Source of the DNA: Avena insularis
Taxonomy: Eukaryota > Streptophyta > Magnoliopsida > Poales > Poaceae
Reading direction: 5' to 3'
Length of the DNA: 64,000 bases
Assembly: GCA_023614405.1 (NCBI GenBank)
Contig: CM042688.1
Coordinates: 74,386,253 to 74,450,252, forward strand
A model generated the notes under the pieces. It was not told the DNA's origin, searched no databases, and saw only the letters and a program-made list of their open reading frames with translations. The position numbers were made by a program, and so were the translations under genes. Positions 42,767-53,639 of this stretch are shown piece by piece (the stretch's first letter is position 1; every line of letters begins with the position of its first letter).

Positions 42767-43186
42767 GTGAAATACTTTGTCACTAAATATGTAGAAGATG
42801 GACACACTATCCTCTGTAAGGATACTTCTAATATTGTTTCACAAAGTAGTGTGATGGGAGCTAGTGTCCCTGTGTTTTCTGTTAGAATAAGTGATCATTG
42901 CTACAATGGTTCGTGTGATAGTTATATCGTTCAATTTATGCATGATACTGAAAGTTATTATGAGAGAGGGAAAATTGTTCTTATGCATCTCAATAATATT
43001 AAGTTCCTAAGCTTTATGCTGAAAGTCTTTATGTTGCACTTGTTTTGCCTTCCTATGCTAGTAACCTCTGGTTTCAACAATTTATTTCCTTATAAAATTC
43101 CCTTGCATAGGAAGTGGGATAGACTTAAACATGTGTATTTTTTCTTCTTGATGCTCTCTTTTACTTCAATTTATAATCTTATGTGA
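42767..43186 (+). CDS. ORF shared with element F, unknown function
   Basis: An open frame of 139 codons. Its first third has a GASVPVFSV stretch that could be a remnant of the protease active-site region. The rest reads DSYIVQFMHDTESYYERGKI, LKVFMLHLFCLPMLV, LHRKWDRLKHVYFFFLMLSF. The second part is homologous to 55640-56056 in element F. It is hydrophobic with one or two possible membrane segments (MLHLFCLPMLVTS, FFFLMLSF). It may be translated, or may be a fragment that happens to stay open. Confidence 0.4.
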   Translation: MKYFVTKYVEDGHTILCKDTSNIVSQSSVMGASVPVFSVRISDHCYNGSCDSYIVQFMHDTESYYERGKIVLMHLNNIKFLSFMLKVFMLHLFCLPMLVTSGFNNLFPYKIPLHRKWDRLKHVYFFFLMLSFTSIYNLM

Positions 43187-43984
43187 GCATTATTGAAATT
43201 ATCATGCCCATCTTAATGGCTATAAAGAAAGAGCTTTTTGGGAGACAACCCAATATATTTTTGCTTTCAGTTTGTTTTTGTTTATTTGAGTCTTGGAAGT
43301 TATTTCTTCTGCAATAACCTCTCCTTATCCTTTTTTTAGTTTTTTTGTATCAAGATCAACCTCTAATGAGAGAGAAGTAATATTTGGGGAAGTTGCTGTC
43401 CCGAAACATACTTTTGTGCTTCACTATAAACAATCGTTAAAAATCTCAGAATGTCGTACTGATCTGTAATTTTTTGTGTGCATGCCCCAGATTATTATTT
43501 AACTTTCATTAGTTTTGCACTTTTTGATTTGATAAACAGAAGATTTTCGAAAAAATTGATCTTTACCTGCTGGTCTGTTTTGACAGATTTTTGCTACTCT
43601 TGCATTTGCTTCTTATATCGATTTCCTTTTTGAATTCATTTTGGGCTTTCGGAAGGAGTTGCTACAGTAGCTTATGTTTTGATGGATTTCAGTTGAAATT
43701 GAACTTAAAAGGTTTATTACCTCACTTGCACTAATGTTGCTAATGAGAATTGTGTGAAGTTCTGTGTGAAAGAAATTTCTAGGTTATAGGAGAAAGTAGT
43801 GTAATAAGATGGTGAATGGTTAAATGACTCAAACAATATGTGTATAAATATGAAAATATTGATGTTATTCAAATGGTGACTCCGAAAGAATTTATTCAAT
43901 GCCAAGTTCAGAGACCTGCAGAGTCTGTTTTTGAATAGGTAATAGTTATGGTAAGAAAAGGTCCACGAAAAATCTTTCAATTTA
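43187..43984 (+). other. Non-coding stretch in element E, shared with element F
   Basis: AT-rich DNA with no supported gene. It follows element F 56000-56600 in order: GGGAGACAACCCA, then the AACCTCT..GAGAG(A/G)GAAGTAA segment, then ACTAATGTTGCTAATGA. The homology ends near 43985, where the promoter-like segment begins. Confidence 0.6.
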
Positions 43985-43989
43985 TATTT

Positions 43990-44276
43990 TTGTAGTTTTT
44001 ATCTAACAAGGAAAGCAATGAGTCGAAAGTGGGATCGAAATGGAGCCCGGGTGGCTCACACCACCCCGTGGCGTGGGCCCACCTGGCCGTGCCACCAGGG
44101 GGTGTGGCCACCCGGAGCCCGTCTCCGACCCGTTTTCTCCCAGTACCTTCCTTTTGTTGTAAAAATTCGTAATATATAATCCCCCGGATCCCCCAAGGTT
44201 CATATATCGTGTTCTCATCCTGTTTTCCTTTCGATCTATTTCTGCTAGGAACTATTCTTAAAAGTTTAGAAGAACA
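43990..44276 (+). promoter_or_regulatory. LTR-like internal promoter candidate in element E
   Basis: CTCACACCACCCCGTGGCGTG..CCAGGGGGTGTGGCCACCC at 44055-44113 resembles the sequence upstream of the TATA box in element E's own LTRs. A TATA-like AATATATAA (44170) follows, and the ORF at 44277 starts about 100 bases further on. The layout suggests an internal promoter for the downstream ORF. This is inference; no transcript is known to me. Confidence 0.45.
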
Positions 44277-44693
44277 ATGGTCTCCGCCAATGATAAGGGC
44301 AAGGAGCCTGCGGAGGAGGATCTCCAAGACTCTGAACGGGAGGAGGAGATCGAGGGTGAAGTTGAGGAGGAGGCAAAGGAAGACCAGCATCCGCACACCA
44401 GCACCACCATTGCAAGCATTGGAGTGGTGGCAAATCCTGCCAGGTTCAAAAGGACTGTATGGATGTCCACTGAGGGAATGTTCCGTGTCATTGCTTGGCG
44501 TCACGGTCACCTCCTCCACTCACCAAGAATCCCTTCCATACCCTTATCCATGAGCAGAAATTCCAGAATATGCCCAAGGAGAAACTACCCTCCAATTGGG
44601 ATATGCCTCGTTCTAACCATGCAGGAAAAGAAGACTTCAAGGAGGAAGAGTGGGGAAAGAATTGCAAGAGCTAGGATTCGCAGCCCGACATGA
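44277..44693 (+). CDS. Acidic ORF downstream of the internal promoter in element E
   Basis: The ORF opens MVSANDKGKEPAEEDLQDSE, followed by a Glu-rich stretch (EREEEIEGEVEEEAKEDQHP). The next part has IASIGVVANPARFKRTVWMS. The remainder is basic (RSPT end) and probably out of the original frame. It starts right after the LTR-like segment at 43990-44276, in an ORF position like that of Athila-type third ORFs. No known domain is seen. Confidence 0.4.
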   Translation: MVSANDKGKEPAEEDLQDSEREEEIEGEVEEEAKEDQHPHTSTTIASIGVVANPARFKRTVWMSTEGMFRVIAWRHGHLLHSPRIPSIPLSMSRNSRICPRRNYPPIGICLVLTMQEKKTSRRKSGERIARARIRSPT

Positions 44694-46720
44694 TCATGAA
44701 CCACATTGAGCACAATTCAGAGTTGATTCATACTCTCATCTTCGAGATTGAGGACTTAAGGGAATTGATTGAAAAGATCATCGAGAACACCACCTGAAGG
44801 AGTAATTAAGTCATCGGTTTTGGCATCCCCTTGGTTTTTTCCAAGCTCGGGGGAGTGCCGCGGTATCATATCATTATCGTTTATATTCTTACCTTTTTAA
44901 GTAGTCATATCATGAATAGAGAAGTTATCATATATGATGGTTTGCATTATGGAAGTGTCTCCCCTCTCGTTAGTTATCTATGTATCCCTTGGTGTGAGTT
45001 TCCGTTATGGAATATTAATGAGAAGTTCTATCATTCACTCTTTTGCATATCTTATTTTAGTTTTCAATTTACGTTATATGAATGATCTTGTTGTTAGTAT
45101 TGGTATCACTTTGGGATCATTAAGTAAATTTAGTTGGTTTTGGCAAACCTGGCTCGGTCAGTAGCAACACTATTATGAGAATTGAATAAAAAGATAAAAA
45201 TACTCTTAAGAAATATAATTTCATTATCTTTCTTTCTTGATTGGCTCATAAGTTTAGTATTCTCTAGTTAAGATCTTTGTGCTTCCAAGGAAGATTGCAT
45301 GTTTGTTTTTATCACTTGTATGTTTGTTTGTTTCCTTCAATTCTTATGCTTGCTACCCAGCCTTGCTAGCCAAAAACCAGTACTGAGAGGGAATGCTTCT
45401 CGTGCATCCAATCCTTAAACCAAAAACCTATGCCATTTGTGTCCACCATACCTACCTATTAGGATTATTATTATTCCAAGTAAGTTCATGTTTTTATCTA
45501 CCTTCCGAATTAAACTTGTTATGTGAAAATTAGTGATTAAATCTCACACAAACTTGATGGCACACTTTACTTTCTTGCACTTAATAAACTTGAACCATTG
45601 TTCCCATCTATGTTGCGTATATGCTTGCGCTTTATAAGTTGAGAGTTAGCAAAACCATGTTACCATGGGGAACACTTTCAACATTGCACTTATTTAGTTG
45701 ATATCATGATTCTTTTGCTTATGGATCCCGATGGTGTGAAATAAAAGGGGAGCTTGTAAGCTCATGGAGTTTCTATATGTGTTAGAGAAATGCCTGGGTT
45801 GCTAGCCTAAGCCATGCCTAATCATGGTGGAAACTTGCAGCATAACCATAGTGAGCAATCTATGAAGCATCCTTAATAAAAACCTATGCAAATAGCAAAT
45901 AAAAATATCGCTAGGATGCTCATTGTCTACTTGCCTTGTCATTTTGATATGGGAAAGCTTCCGTATCATCGGGTAAGGGGTACCCCGTTGGCAGTTCTCC
46001 ATCATGATACACATGTATTTACAATGACAAGAACTTACTCGTGACTAAAGTTGAGTAGCATGAGGTCTGGTACTCGTAACCACGGGGCATGAGATTTTCA
46101 ACTTATAACTTGTCAAGCATATCCTCATATTTGTTCACTTTAACCTTAATCACCTCAAGATGCTTATGATAGGGGTAATGAGAGCTGAAAGCTAGTAAGT
46201 ACCATAATTTTTGGAAGCTCTTTATGAAACTTGAAATCTCTGCTTCCCTCTACGAAGGGCCTATCTTTTACTTTGTAGTTGAGTCAGTAAACCTATTCCT
46301 TTCTATCTCAGCAAGTATTTTGAGTTGTTGTGTTTCATTCATTCATATGATGATTTATTCAATCATGTTTCTTATGTTCCTTGTTTTGCACACTGTTTTT
46401 ATTTTAGTGAATATGACTTTGAAAGCTATCATTGAAAACACCATTATGTTTGAACTCCTACAAATTGTTAACTATTATTTGACCAAGAGCAAAGCTTGCC
46501 ATTAGCAATTATGATTTACTTTGTGAATCTTCATTATGTTTCCTTTAACTATTGCAAGTTAAGTTATATAATAGTGAGTTGTTTTGTATTATGATTTATG
46601 TATTGATGAATGTGATGCTTCTTGTCCGTATTCTTTTATCGACACTTCACTCCATAAACCTGAGGTCATGTTTATTGAGCTCGGTTTTAAACAGGGACAA
46701 AGAAATCTAAACAGGGGAGT
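44694..46720 (+). other. 3' non-coding region of element E
   Basis: About 2 kb without a supported gene. GGGGGAG-type tracts occur (CTCGGGGGAGTG at 44848). From about 45440 to 46250 it is clearly homologous to 57340-58260 in element F. The polypurine tract ends just before the LTR at 46721. Confidence 0.7.
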
Positions 46721-48217
46721 TGATACGTCCATTTTGCATCACTATTCTATATCATAATTTACTGTTATTCATTGATATATTGCATATTAAGAGATGATAC
46801 TTATGTTATTTCATCTGTTTTTGCATGGTTGATGACTTTTTGAGGATGAACCGCTGAAGTCAGGATTCTGATGGAAAAGGCACCGTTTGGAGGCGAAATT
46901 CATGAAGATCGGAAAATCCCAGAATATATATGGAAAATCATATTTTTCCAGAAGACGAAGGATGCCAGAAGAGGCAGCAGAGATGGGCCATAAGGGGCCC
47001 ACACCACCCCCTGGCGCGGGCCAGCCCTAGCCGTGCCACCATGTGGTGTGGCCACCCTGGCCCACCTCTGGCTCTGCTCTTTGGTGTATATATTCCCCAT
47101 GAAACCCTAAGACTCGGGGAGGGACCACAGAAAGATTCCGCCGCCTCTGCGGGGCGGAAAACTGCAGAGAGAGAAAGAGCTCTCCGGCAGGCAGAAATCT
47201 GCCAGGGAAATTCCTTACTGGAGAGGGTAGATCGTCGCCATCAACACCATCATCAAGCTGGACTTCATCGGGATCATCATCATCATCTTCACCAGCATCA
47301 TCATCACCACTCCGTACCGCTGTAACAATTGGGTTGAATCTTGCATAGTTCTTAGGGGAAACTTTCCCGGTGTTGATTACTTGTTGTAGTTGATGCTATT
47401 GAGTGGAACCACTAAATTATTGTTATGTTCAGATTGTTACTTATCATTATTTCACCTCTGATCTTGATCCATATGATGTCTTTTGAGTAGTTTGTTCAGT
47501 TCTTGAGGACATGGGAGAAGTCATGTTGTTAGTAGTGGAATTGTGTTGAGAAATATTCAATAGTTTGTTATTAAAGTTTTGGTGTTATTCTTCTAGTGGT
47601 GTCATGTGAACGTCGACTACATGATACTTCACCTTTATGGGCCTAGGGGAATGCATTGTGTATTTGGCTACTAATCGTAGGGGTTGCCGGAGTGACATAA
47701 ACCTAAACCCCCGTTAGGAAACCTTTGCACAAGGGAGTGTAGGATCTCAGAGTTTAAAGCTATGGTTAGGTTTCTATCTTAATTATTTTCTTGTATTTGC
47801 GTATGCTTGCAAGGGGTATAATCACAAGTATGTATTAGTCCTAGGAAGGTCAGTACATTAGCATAGGTTCACCCACACAACACTTATCAAACTAAAGAAG
47901 ATTAATCAACTCTATGAAGCAAAAGCACTTGACAGTATTCCCATGTATCCTCGAGAACATTTGGTCATCTTAAGTAATACAACCGGCTTGTCCTTTGCTA
48001 AAGAAAGGATTGGGCCACTTGCTGCATCTATTATTGTTGTCTTTTATTTACTCGCACTTTATTTATCTGCATTATCAAAATCCTAAAATCCATTTGCTAA
48101 GTATTTCTGAAGAATTCTGCTCCAAGCCACTTGTCAACACCTTCTGCTCCTTGTTGGGTTCGACACTCTTACTTATCCAAAATACTACGATACACCCCCT
48201 ATACTTGTGGGTCATCA
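46721..48217 (+). repeat. 3' LTR of element E
   Basis: This LTR of 1497 bases matches 40139-41637 with scattered differences. The TATA box is at 47087-47093. The His-rich ORF near 47200-47320 comes from CATCATCATC repeats and is not a gene. Confidence 0.92.
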
Positions 48218-48839
48218 TTGGCACGGTTGGCTGGCCCTACTTTTCTCCACAACATCCACCTCGGTCCTCCTCATGGTGTTCCCAGCATGCCTATCCTTCA
48301 CCGGAGAGTCCTGTGGCAGGGAGACCCCCTGTCTCCCCTCCTCTTCAACTTGAAATTTACCCTTCTAGCGGATTTTGCAGCAAGCAACGGAGCTAGGACT
48401 TCTCTCTTCATTGCCGGCGCATGATGCGCCCCTCCGGATTAGTCTCTTCGCTGATGATGCGATCGTCTTCATCAATCCTATACGCGAAGAAATAGTCCGG
48501 TTGCTTGACATCATCCGTTCCTTAGGCTGAGCCTCGGGTCTGCACATCAATGTGTCCAAATGTTCTGGTGCGCCAATCCAATGTCAGGGCATTGATCTCA
48601 ACATTGTACTTCATGGCTTCGACAACCAACGTGTCGGTTTTCCACTCACGTACCTGGGGTTGCTGTTGTCCCTTGGGAGGCCATGGCTAGTCCACAAAGA
48701 CATCCTTCCACGTGCGAGCCAAGATCGCGCCATGGAAAGGCAAGCTCCTCAACTCCGGTGGCAGGTGTGCGCTCACGAGATCAGTCCTCGATTCCATGTC
48801 CATCTTCGCCCTTACCACGCTGCGGGTGCCTAAGAAATT
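48218..48839 (+). pseudogene. LINE-1 part 4: C-terminal half of reverse transcriptase
   Basis: Continuing from part 3 after the [19 protein letters not shown] (about 48318-48355), then LRISLFADDAIVFINP (about 48440-48480, the catalytic FADD box), HINVSKCSGAPIQCQG, and LTYLGLLLSLGRPW (the YLG box of LINE RT). Frames change between these pieces. It ends in the 14-base TSD of LINE-2 at 48826-48839, within codons for VPKKF. Confidence 0.9.
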
Positions 48840-48979
48840 TTTTTTTAGGGTAAAACAGTAGGGCAAAAAAACCCCACTGCAATTTTTATATATTATAGAG
48901 AGTTACAAAAGAATATTTACAAAACTCATTCCACCTCAAAGAAGAGGGATAACATTCTAATCAGCTATATCCCGTCTAA

Positions 48980-50062
48980 ATTGATTTCAATCCAAACCTT
49001 AAGGCTCTGATAATACTTCTTCTTAATTCTAAAAAGGACCCATCTTAATTCCTGGGCTACAATAGCCTTCTAGGTCTCTATCGATGCATGCTGATTATTG
49101 AAAATTTCATTATTTCTGCAAATCCAAATGCCCCAAGTTCCAAGTAGCAGAATTTCCATTGCAAAAGGGACATTGAGGTCTTTTTTAATACTGGCTAAAA
49201 CTTCAAAGATAGTTGGATCAGCCAAATTGACCTGTGAAATTTCAGCCCAGCAGGCTCTTGCAAATGTAGGCTGGTTTCTTCACTATTGCAGCCCTGGAAG
49301 ACACAGTCATAAGATGCCAGCGAGAAACATTTCCTTTTCAGAAGGTTTCTAGTGTTGAGTCTATCAAGCAGTAAGAGCCAGAAGAAGAATTTGTGTTTTT
49401 GCTGACAAGAAGATTTCCATAACCAAGAGAAATGTGGCTGAACCGGCTGGTAACCAGCTAAGGAGCGATAAGCCTTTTCACCGAATAATTACTGCCCCAA
49501 ATGTAAGACCAACAATCGAATCCCTTCCTGCCAGATTGAGAATTTGTTCAAGACTTTGATATTCTGATAAGCTTGTTGGGACAAAGGAAGGTAAAAAGGT
49601 CCTGAGTATTTGGAGTATGCAGGAACTCAGCCGAGAGATGTGAGGTTTTTTGCATAAGAGGAGGTGAGGAAGCTTATGTTGGAGGCAGCTATCATTCCAC
49701 ATATCAGACCAGAAAAGTGTGGTTTTCCATTTCCAACCAAGCACTTTGCAAGTCCTTTAAATATGTCAATCAGTTTGAGGTGAGCTTTCCACCAAAAGGA
49801 TCCTCAAGACTTCTTCGAGGAGCTTATCATTACAATAGTAAGTGTTCCAAACCAGATGAACCCAAGGAATATCCTTATGATTATAAAATTTATCCAAATT
49901 CTTCAAAAGAAGAGCAGAATTTTGAACATTAAGATCAAGAACACCCAAACCTCCCTGGTTCTTGGGTTTACAAACTTTCTCCCATGCAACAAGAGCAGTA
50001 CCTCTAGCTTGAACATCAGTAGTTTTCTTTCTCCACAAGCATTGCCTCATATATTTAACCAA
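48980..50062 (-). pseudogene. LINE-2 ORF2 C-terminal region
   Basis: The minus strand reads MRQCLWRKKTTDVQARGTAL, AWEKVCKPKNQGGLGVLDLN and KNLDKFYNHKDIPWVHLVWN (50062-49766). Then come WKWKTTLFWSDMWNDSC and LPSFVPTSLSEYQSLEQI (49744-49478). This is the thumb/connection and zf-RVT region of plant LINE ORF2. Frames are broken and sequence below 49300 is degraded. Confidence 0.8.
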
Positions 50063-50086
50063 GCGCTCCTTGATAGTGACAGAAGC

Positions 50087-51790
50087 TCAAAACAACTCAT
50101 GTAATATATGGGAAGGGAAGATAACACAGATTTGACTAACAATTTCCCCATAATTAAGAAAGTCAGCAATTCCACACAACCTTCTTTCAATTCTCTGAAC
50201 AATAGGTAGGAAATGTTCCACAGCAGGTTTATTCAAGCTCAAGGGCAAACCAAGATATGTAAAAGGCAAGGAACCAGTGAGGCAAGAGAGGGTATTAGCA
50301 AAATGCCCAAGCCTCTCAGAGTCCATGTTAATTGGCATCATCTTTGGACTTGGAATAATTGACTTTGAGTCCGATGGAGAGCAAAAGTATGTAGGATTGC
50401 CTTAAGACACAGGAGTTGCTCAGAATCACCCTTAAGGATTATTAAAGTGTCATCTGCATCTTGAATCACAGGGAAGTCGGATGAGAATACATTCTCGTGG
50501 GCAAAGAAAGAAGACCCAGGTTCATTGCTTTATTGAGGATACTTTGAAGGAGATCGTGACGGAACAAACAATAAAGGAGACAAAGGATCTCCTTGTCTGA
50601 CATCCCTTCTACAGTAAAAAAATTTCCCAGGCACACCATTTAAAAGCACAGAGGAAGAAGCAGACCCAAAGATCATCTGAATCCAAGAAATCCATTTAGC
50701 TCCAAAACCTTTGGCTTTAAGGATATTGATGATAGTAGAATGCTCAATTCTATCAAATGCCTTCTCAAAATCCAACTTAAGAATTAAAATTTCCTCCTTT
50801 GACTTGTGGCATTGATCAAGAAATTCAAATGCCCAACCTAAACATCTTGGATAGATCTTTGCTTGAGGAAACCATATTGATTCTTATGAACAACTTTAAG
50901 AATGACTTTTTGCGATCATTGGCCAGAATCTTGGTGATAATCTTAAGGACACTATTTAGCAAAGAAATAGGCCTAAAATCAGCATGGGTCAAAGGAGCAA
51001 TTTTTGGAATTAGGGTGATAAAGGAAGAATTGATGCTTTCAAAGAGGCATGCCCTTCATAGAAATCCACAAGAAGGCGCTTCATCATCCTTAATAATAGG
51101 CCAAAAGCTTCATGAATTCATTATTAAAGCCATCGGGGCACTGGGGACTTATCATTAGGCAAATTTGTGATGACTTCCTCAATCTCCTCATCGGAGAAAG
51201 GCTTTTCTAAAGCATCCCTTTCTTCTGGCTTAAGCAATCACCAGCCAAGTCATTAAGATTGAAATGCATTTCAGGCTTATCAGAAGAGCCCATTCTATTT
51301 TTAAAGGAATTCCAAAGAAGATTTGCTTTGCCATCATGATCATAGACCTCAATATCAGAATCATCCTTGAGCATCGAAATGTAATTGTGCCTAAAACTTA
51401 TGGTAGCTTTGGAGTGAAAGAACTTGGTGTTCTCATCCCCCAGCTTAACCCATTTGATTTTCCCTCTCTGTTTCCAATAAGTATTCTGGTCTTGTAAAAG
51501 AGAAATAATAAGATTTTTCAGGATATCCCTAAGATTCCATTCTTGAACAGTAAGAGTTCTCATTTCCTCCATGATATCAAGCAAGTCGATGGTGGCATTG
51601 ACATTACAGATTTGTGCCTTTAGGCAAGGAAGTTGTTTGGCCCAAAGCTTCAGCCCTCTTCTCACATTTTTGAATTTAGCATTGATTTTTTTTGCAGAAT
51701 CCATAAAACCCACAGGAATGTTCCGGGCATTTTGAACAATAGTTTTAAACTCCTTATGATGTAACCAAAGATTTTCAAATCTGAACACGA
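50087..51790 (-). pseudogene. LINE-2 reverse transcriptase
   Basis: The linker (51788-51207) has KTIVQNARNIPVGF, TYWKQRGKIKWVKLGDENTK and FFHSKATI, then PNDKSP near 51155. RT motifs follow: [34 protein letters not shown] (50775-50530), QDADDTLIILKGDSE near 50440-50460 (the ADD catalytic box with Asp in place of the usual Tyr or Phe before ADD), and LPFTYLGLPLSLNKP (50341-50087). Frameshifts lie near 51150 and 50530. Confidence 0.85.
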
Positions 51791-51902
51791 GCTTTGGGAA
51801 TCATTGTACCAATGGAAATGACACGAGTGTGATCAGTGGGCTTTGAAGAGGAGCAACAAAGTTGAGGGAAAACTACGAGTCCGGTAGCGAGTAAAAACCA
51901 AT

Positions 51903-52509
51903 CTAATCTTTCCAAGAGTGGATCATTCGCATGTTACTCCAAGTGAACTTTCTACCCTTAAGTGGTAATTCAATGAGACCCAAATTATTAATGGCTTCAT
52001 TGAAGAGAAGCATACCATTCACATCTCCACCCAATTTATTTCTATCTGAAGGCTGTCTACAAAAGTTAAAATCTCCCACAATAAGCCAATCCACATCATC
52101 AGGCATATCAATGCTGCCAAACCAGTCTAAAAATTCAGACTTTTTTTCAGATAAACATGGCCCATAAATGTTGGAGAGGATCCAGGATTTATTGGACAAG
52201 AGGGAAGTCAAGGTTATGGAGATAGAAAACTCGTTGAGAAAAGAAAGCTGTCTAGAAAACTGGGAGCCATTCCAAATGGTGATCAAGCCTCCGGATGCAC
52301 CTCTGGAGGGAAGAAATTCAAACTTGGTAAATTTGGAGGGGCAAAATTTTTTAATGTAGGAGCTATCAAAATCCTCACGCTTAGTTTCTTGGAGACAGAT
52401 AATGTCACAACCAGACTCCTCAATTTTGCTTCTGAGAGCAGACCATTTTTTCAGAGTTGATTCCCCTGATATTCCAAATCAAGATCTTCCAAGTTCTTTT
52501 GTTATTCAT
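51903..52509 (-). pseudogene. LINE-2 endonuclease, with one frameshift
   Basis: From ATG at 52509: MNNKRTWKILIWNIRGINSE, a frameshift in an A run near 52450, then CDIICLQETKREDFDSSYIK, ASGGLITIWNGS, DDVDWLIVGDFNFCRQPSDR, NKLGGD and GRKFTWSNMR. These are the N, E, GDFN and TWSN motifs of the LINE apurinic endonuclease, which nicks target DNA for priming. The domain is otherwise well preserved. Confidence 0.88.
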
Positions 52510-53005
52510 TAAGAAACCAGAAGTAAGTATAGATATGGGGTGATATAAATAGTGTAATCACCCAGGAGAGGAAACAGCAAAAATAGGGACAAAAGTCCCA
52601 CCCAATTCAGGTTACCACAGAGATGATCCATAATAAGTACCATCCACGTTGCAATTTCACAAACACAGAACACATAACAGGGAGTCAACAAGACTCCAGC
52701 AAAAGATATAGATTGATACATTAGCACACTTAAGAAGAGGTCTTCTTCTTGGCTTGTCATCCACAGTACCAATGACCGGCTTCTTCTTGCCACCAAAGCC
52801 CAAGCTGGAAGAGGGCCCTCCTTTAGTCTTGCCTTTGTAGGAGCCTTATGACCACATCATTGACCTTCCCTTTCTTGAGCAACCTCTTCTCCAGGTCCCC
52901 ATCCTTTACCTTGCAGAATGAAGCAGCAAGATTTTTAACCACTTTGGAATTCAGGCAAGGAGGAGCAGCATTACAAACCAGGCAATCAACAATTTGACAA
53001 TTTAA
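52510..53005 (-). pseudogene. LINE-2 ORF1 tail and intergenic part
   Basis: The minus strand from the TSD reads LNCQIVDCLVCNAAPPCLNS, NLAASFCKVKDGDLEKRL and stops near 52823. It is the likely C-terminus of ORF1, the RNA-binding protein, cut at the 5' truncation point. The following ~310 bases down to the ORF2 ATG have no gene. Confidence 0.5.
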
Positions 53006-53350
53006 GTGCCTAAGAAATTCATCAAGACCTTCGATACTGTCCGCCAACGTTTCACCTGGAGCATTGAAGAGGAGGAAGCAGCGGGTGGCAAGTGCAAGGT
53101 CAATTGGAACCTTGTCTTCTCAACCACAGATTTTGGTGGGCTTGTCCTTCTCAACCTCGACGTGTTTGGTCATGCGCTTAGGATACGTTGGTTGTGGCTC
53201 AGGTGGCTGCACCCCAATTGACCAAGGGCCAATATGGAGCTTCCATGTGACAACATCAACAAAAGCCTCTTCAGCGTGGCTATGAGAGTCACAATCGGGA
53301 ACAACATAATTTCATCCTTATGGAGATCCTCTTGGCTGGGGACAATGCCC
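53006..53350 (+). pseudogene. LINE-1 part 5: ORF2 C-terminal region
   Basis: The frame resumes in VPKKFIKTFDTVRQRFTWS, then EEAAGGKCKVNWNLVF, GGLVLLNLDVFGHALRIRW and LWLRWLHPN, then broken SLFSVAMRVTIGNN. This is the same C-terminal region as in LINE-2 (compare GGLGVLDLN). It ends at 53350, where a Copia LTR starts. Confidence 0.88.
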
Positions 53351-53639
53351 TGAAGGGAATATGCCCTGAGAGGCAATAATAAAGTTATTTTTATATGTGT
53401 TCCAAGTATATGATAGATGTTTATTTTGCTTGCTATAATTGTATTAATACGGAAACGTTAATACATGTGTGTTTAATAAACAAATAGAAAGTTCCTAGTT
53501 ATGCCTCTGTTGAACTAGCTCGTTGATTAACAAGATGATCAAATTTTCTTGATCATGGACATTGGATGTCATTAATAACAAGGTCACAACATTAGTGGAA
53601 TGGTGTGATGAACATTCATCCGAATTATAGCATTACGAT
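53351..53639 (+). mobile_element. BARE/Angela-like Copia LTR, 5' fragment (copy A)
   Basis: TGAAGGGAATATGCCCTGAG..TAGCATTACGAT matches the first ~290 bases of the LTR at 59050. It is cut at 53639 by element F. It interrupts LINE-1. Confidence 0.85.

Larger units (their letters stand above)
40139..48217 (+). mobile_element. Element E: non-autonomous Athila-like Gypsy retrotransposon
   Basis: LTRs at 40139-41637 and 46721-48217 flank 5.1 kb. A perfect TSD, TTGGC, lies at 40134-40138 and 48218-48222. A tRNA-Asp-type primer site and a polypurine tract (ACAGGGGAG at about 46711-46719) are present. The internal region holds a gag gene and two further ORFs but no protease, RT, RNase H or integrase that I can recognise. 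Over the first ~220 bases the LTRs differ at about 11 positions. Confidence 0.92.
48840..53005 (-). mobile_element. LINE-2: a second L1-type LINE, inserted in LINE-1
   Basis: The 14-base duplication GTGCCTAAGAAATT (48826-48839 and 53006-53019) brackets a minus-strand LINE of about 4.2 kb. It has a short poly-A tail (T run at 48838-48846 on the plus strand). ORF2 runs from ATG at 52509 down to about 49000 with endonuclease, RT and a C-terminal zinc region. Upstream lies only the end of ORF1, so the copy is 5'-truncated, as is common for target-primed insertion. Several frame breaks make it inactive. Confidence 0.9.

Noticed and set aside
47200..47325. His-rich ORF
   Set aside because: It is CATCATCATC microsatellite-like sequence within an LTR, with no partner elsewhere.
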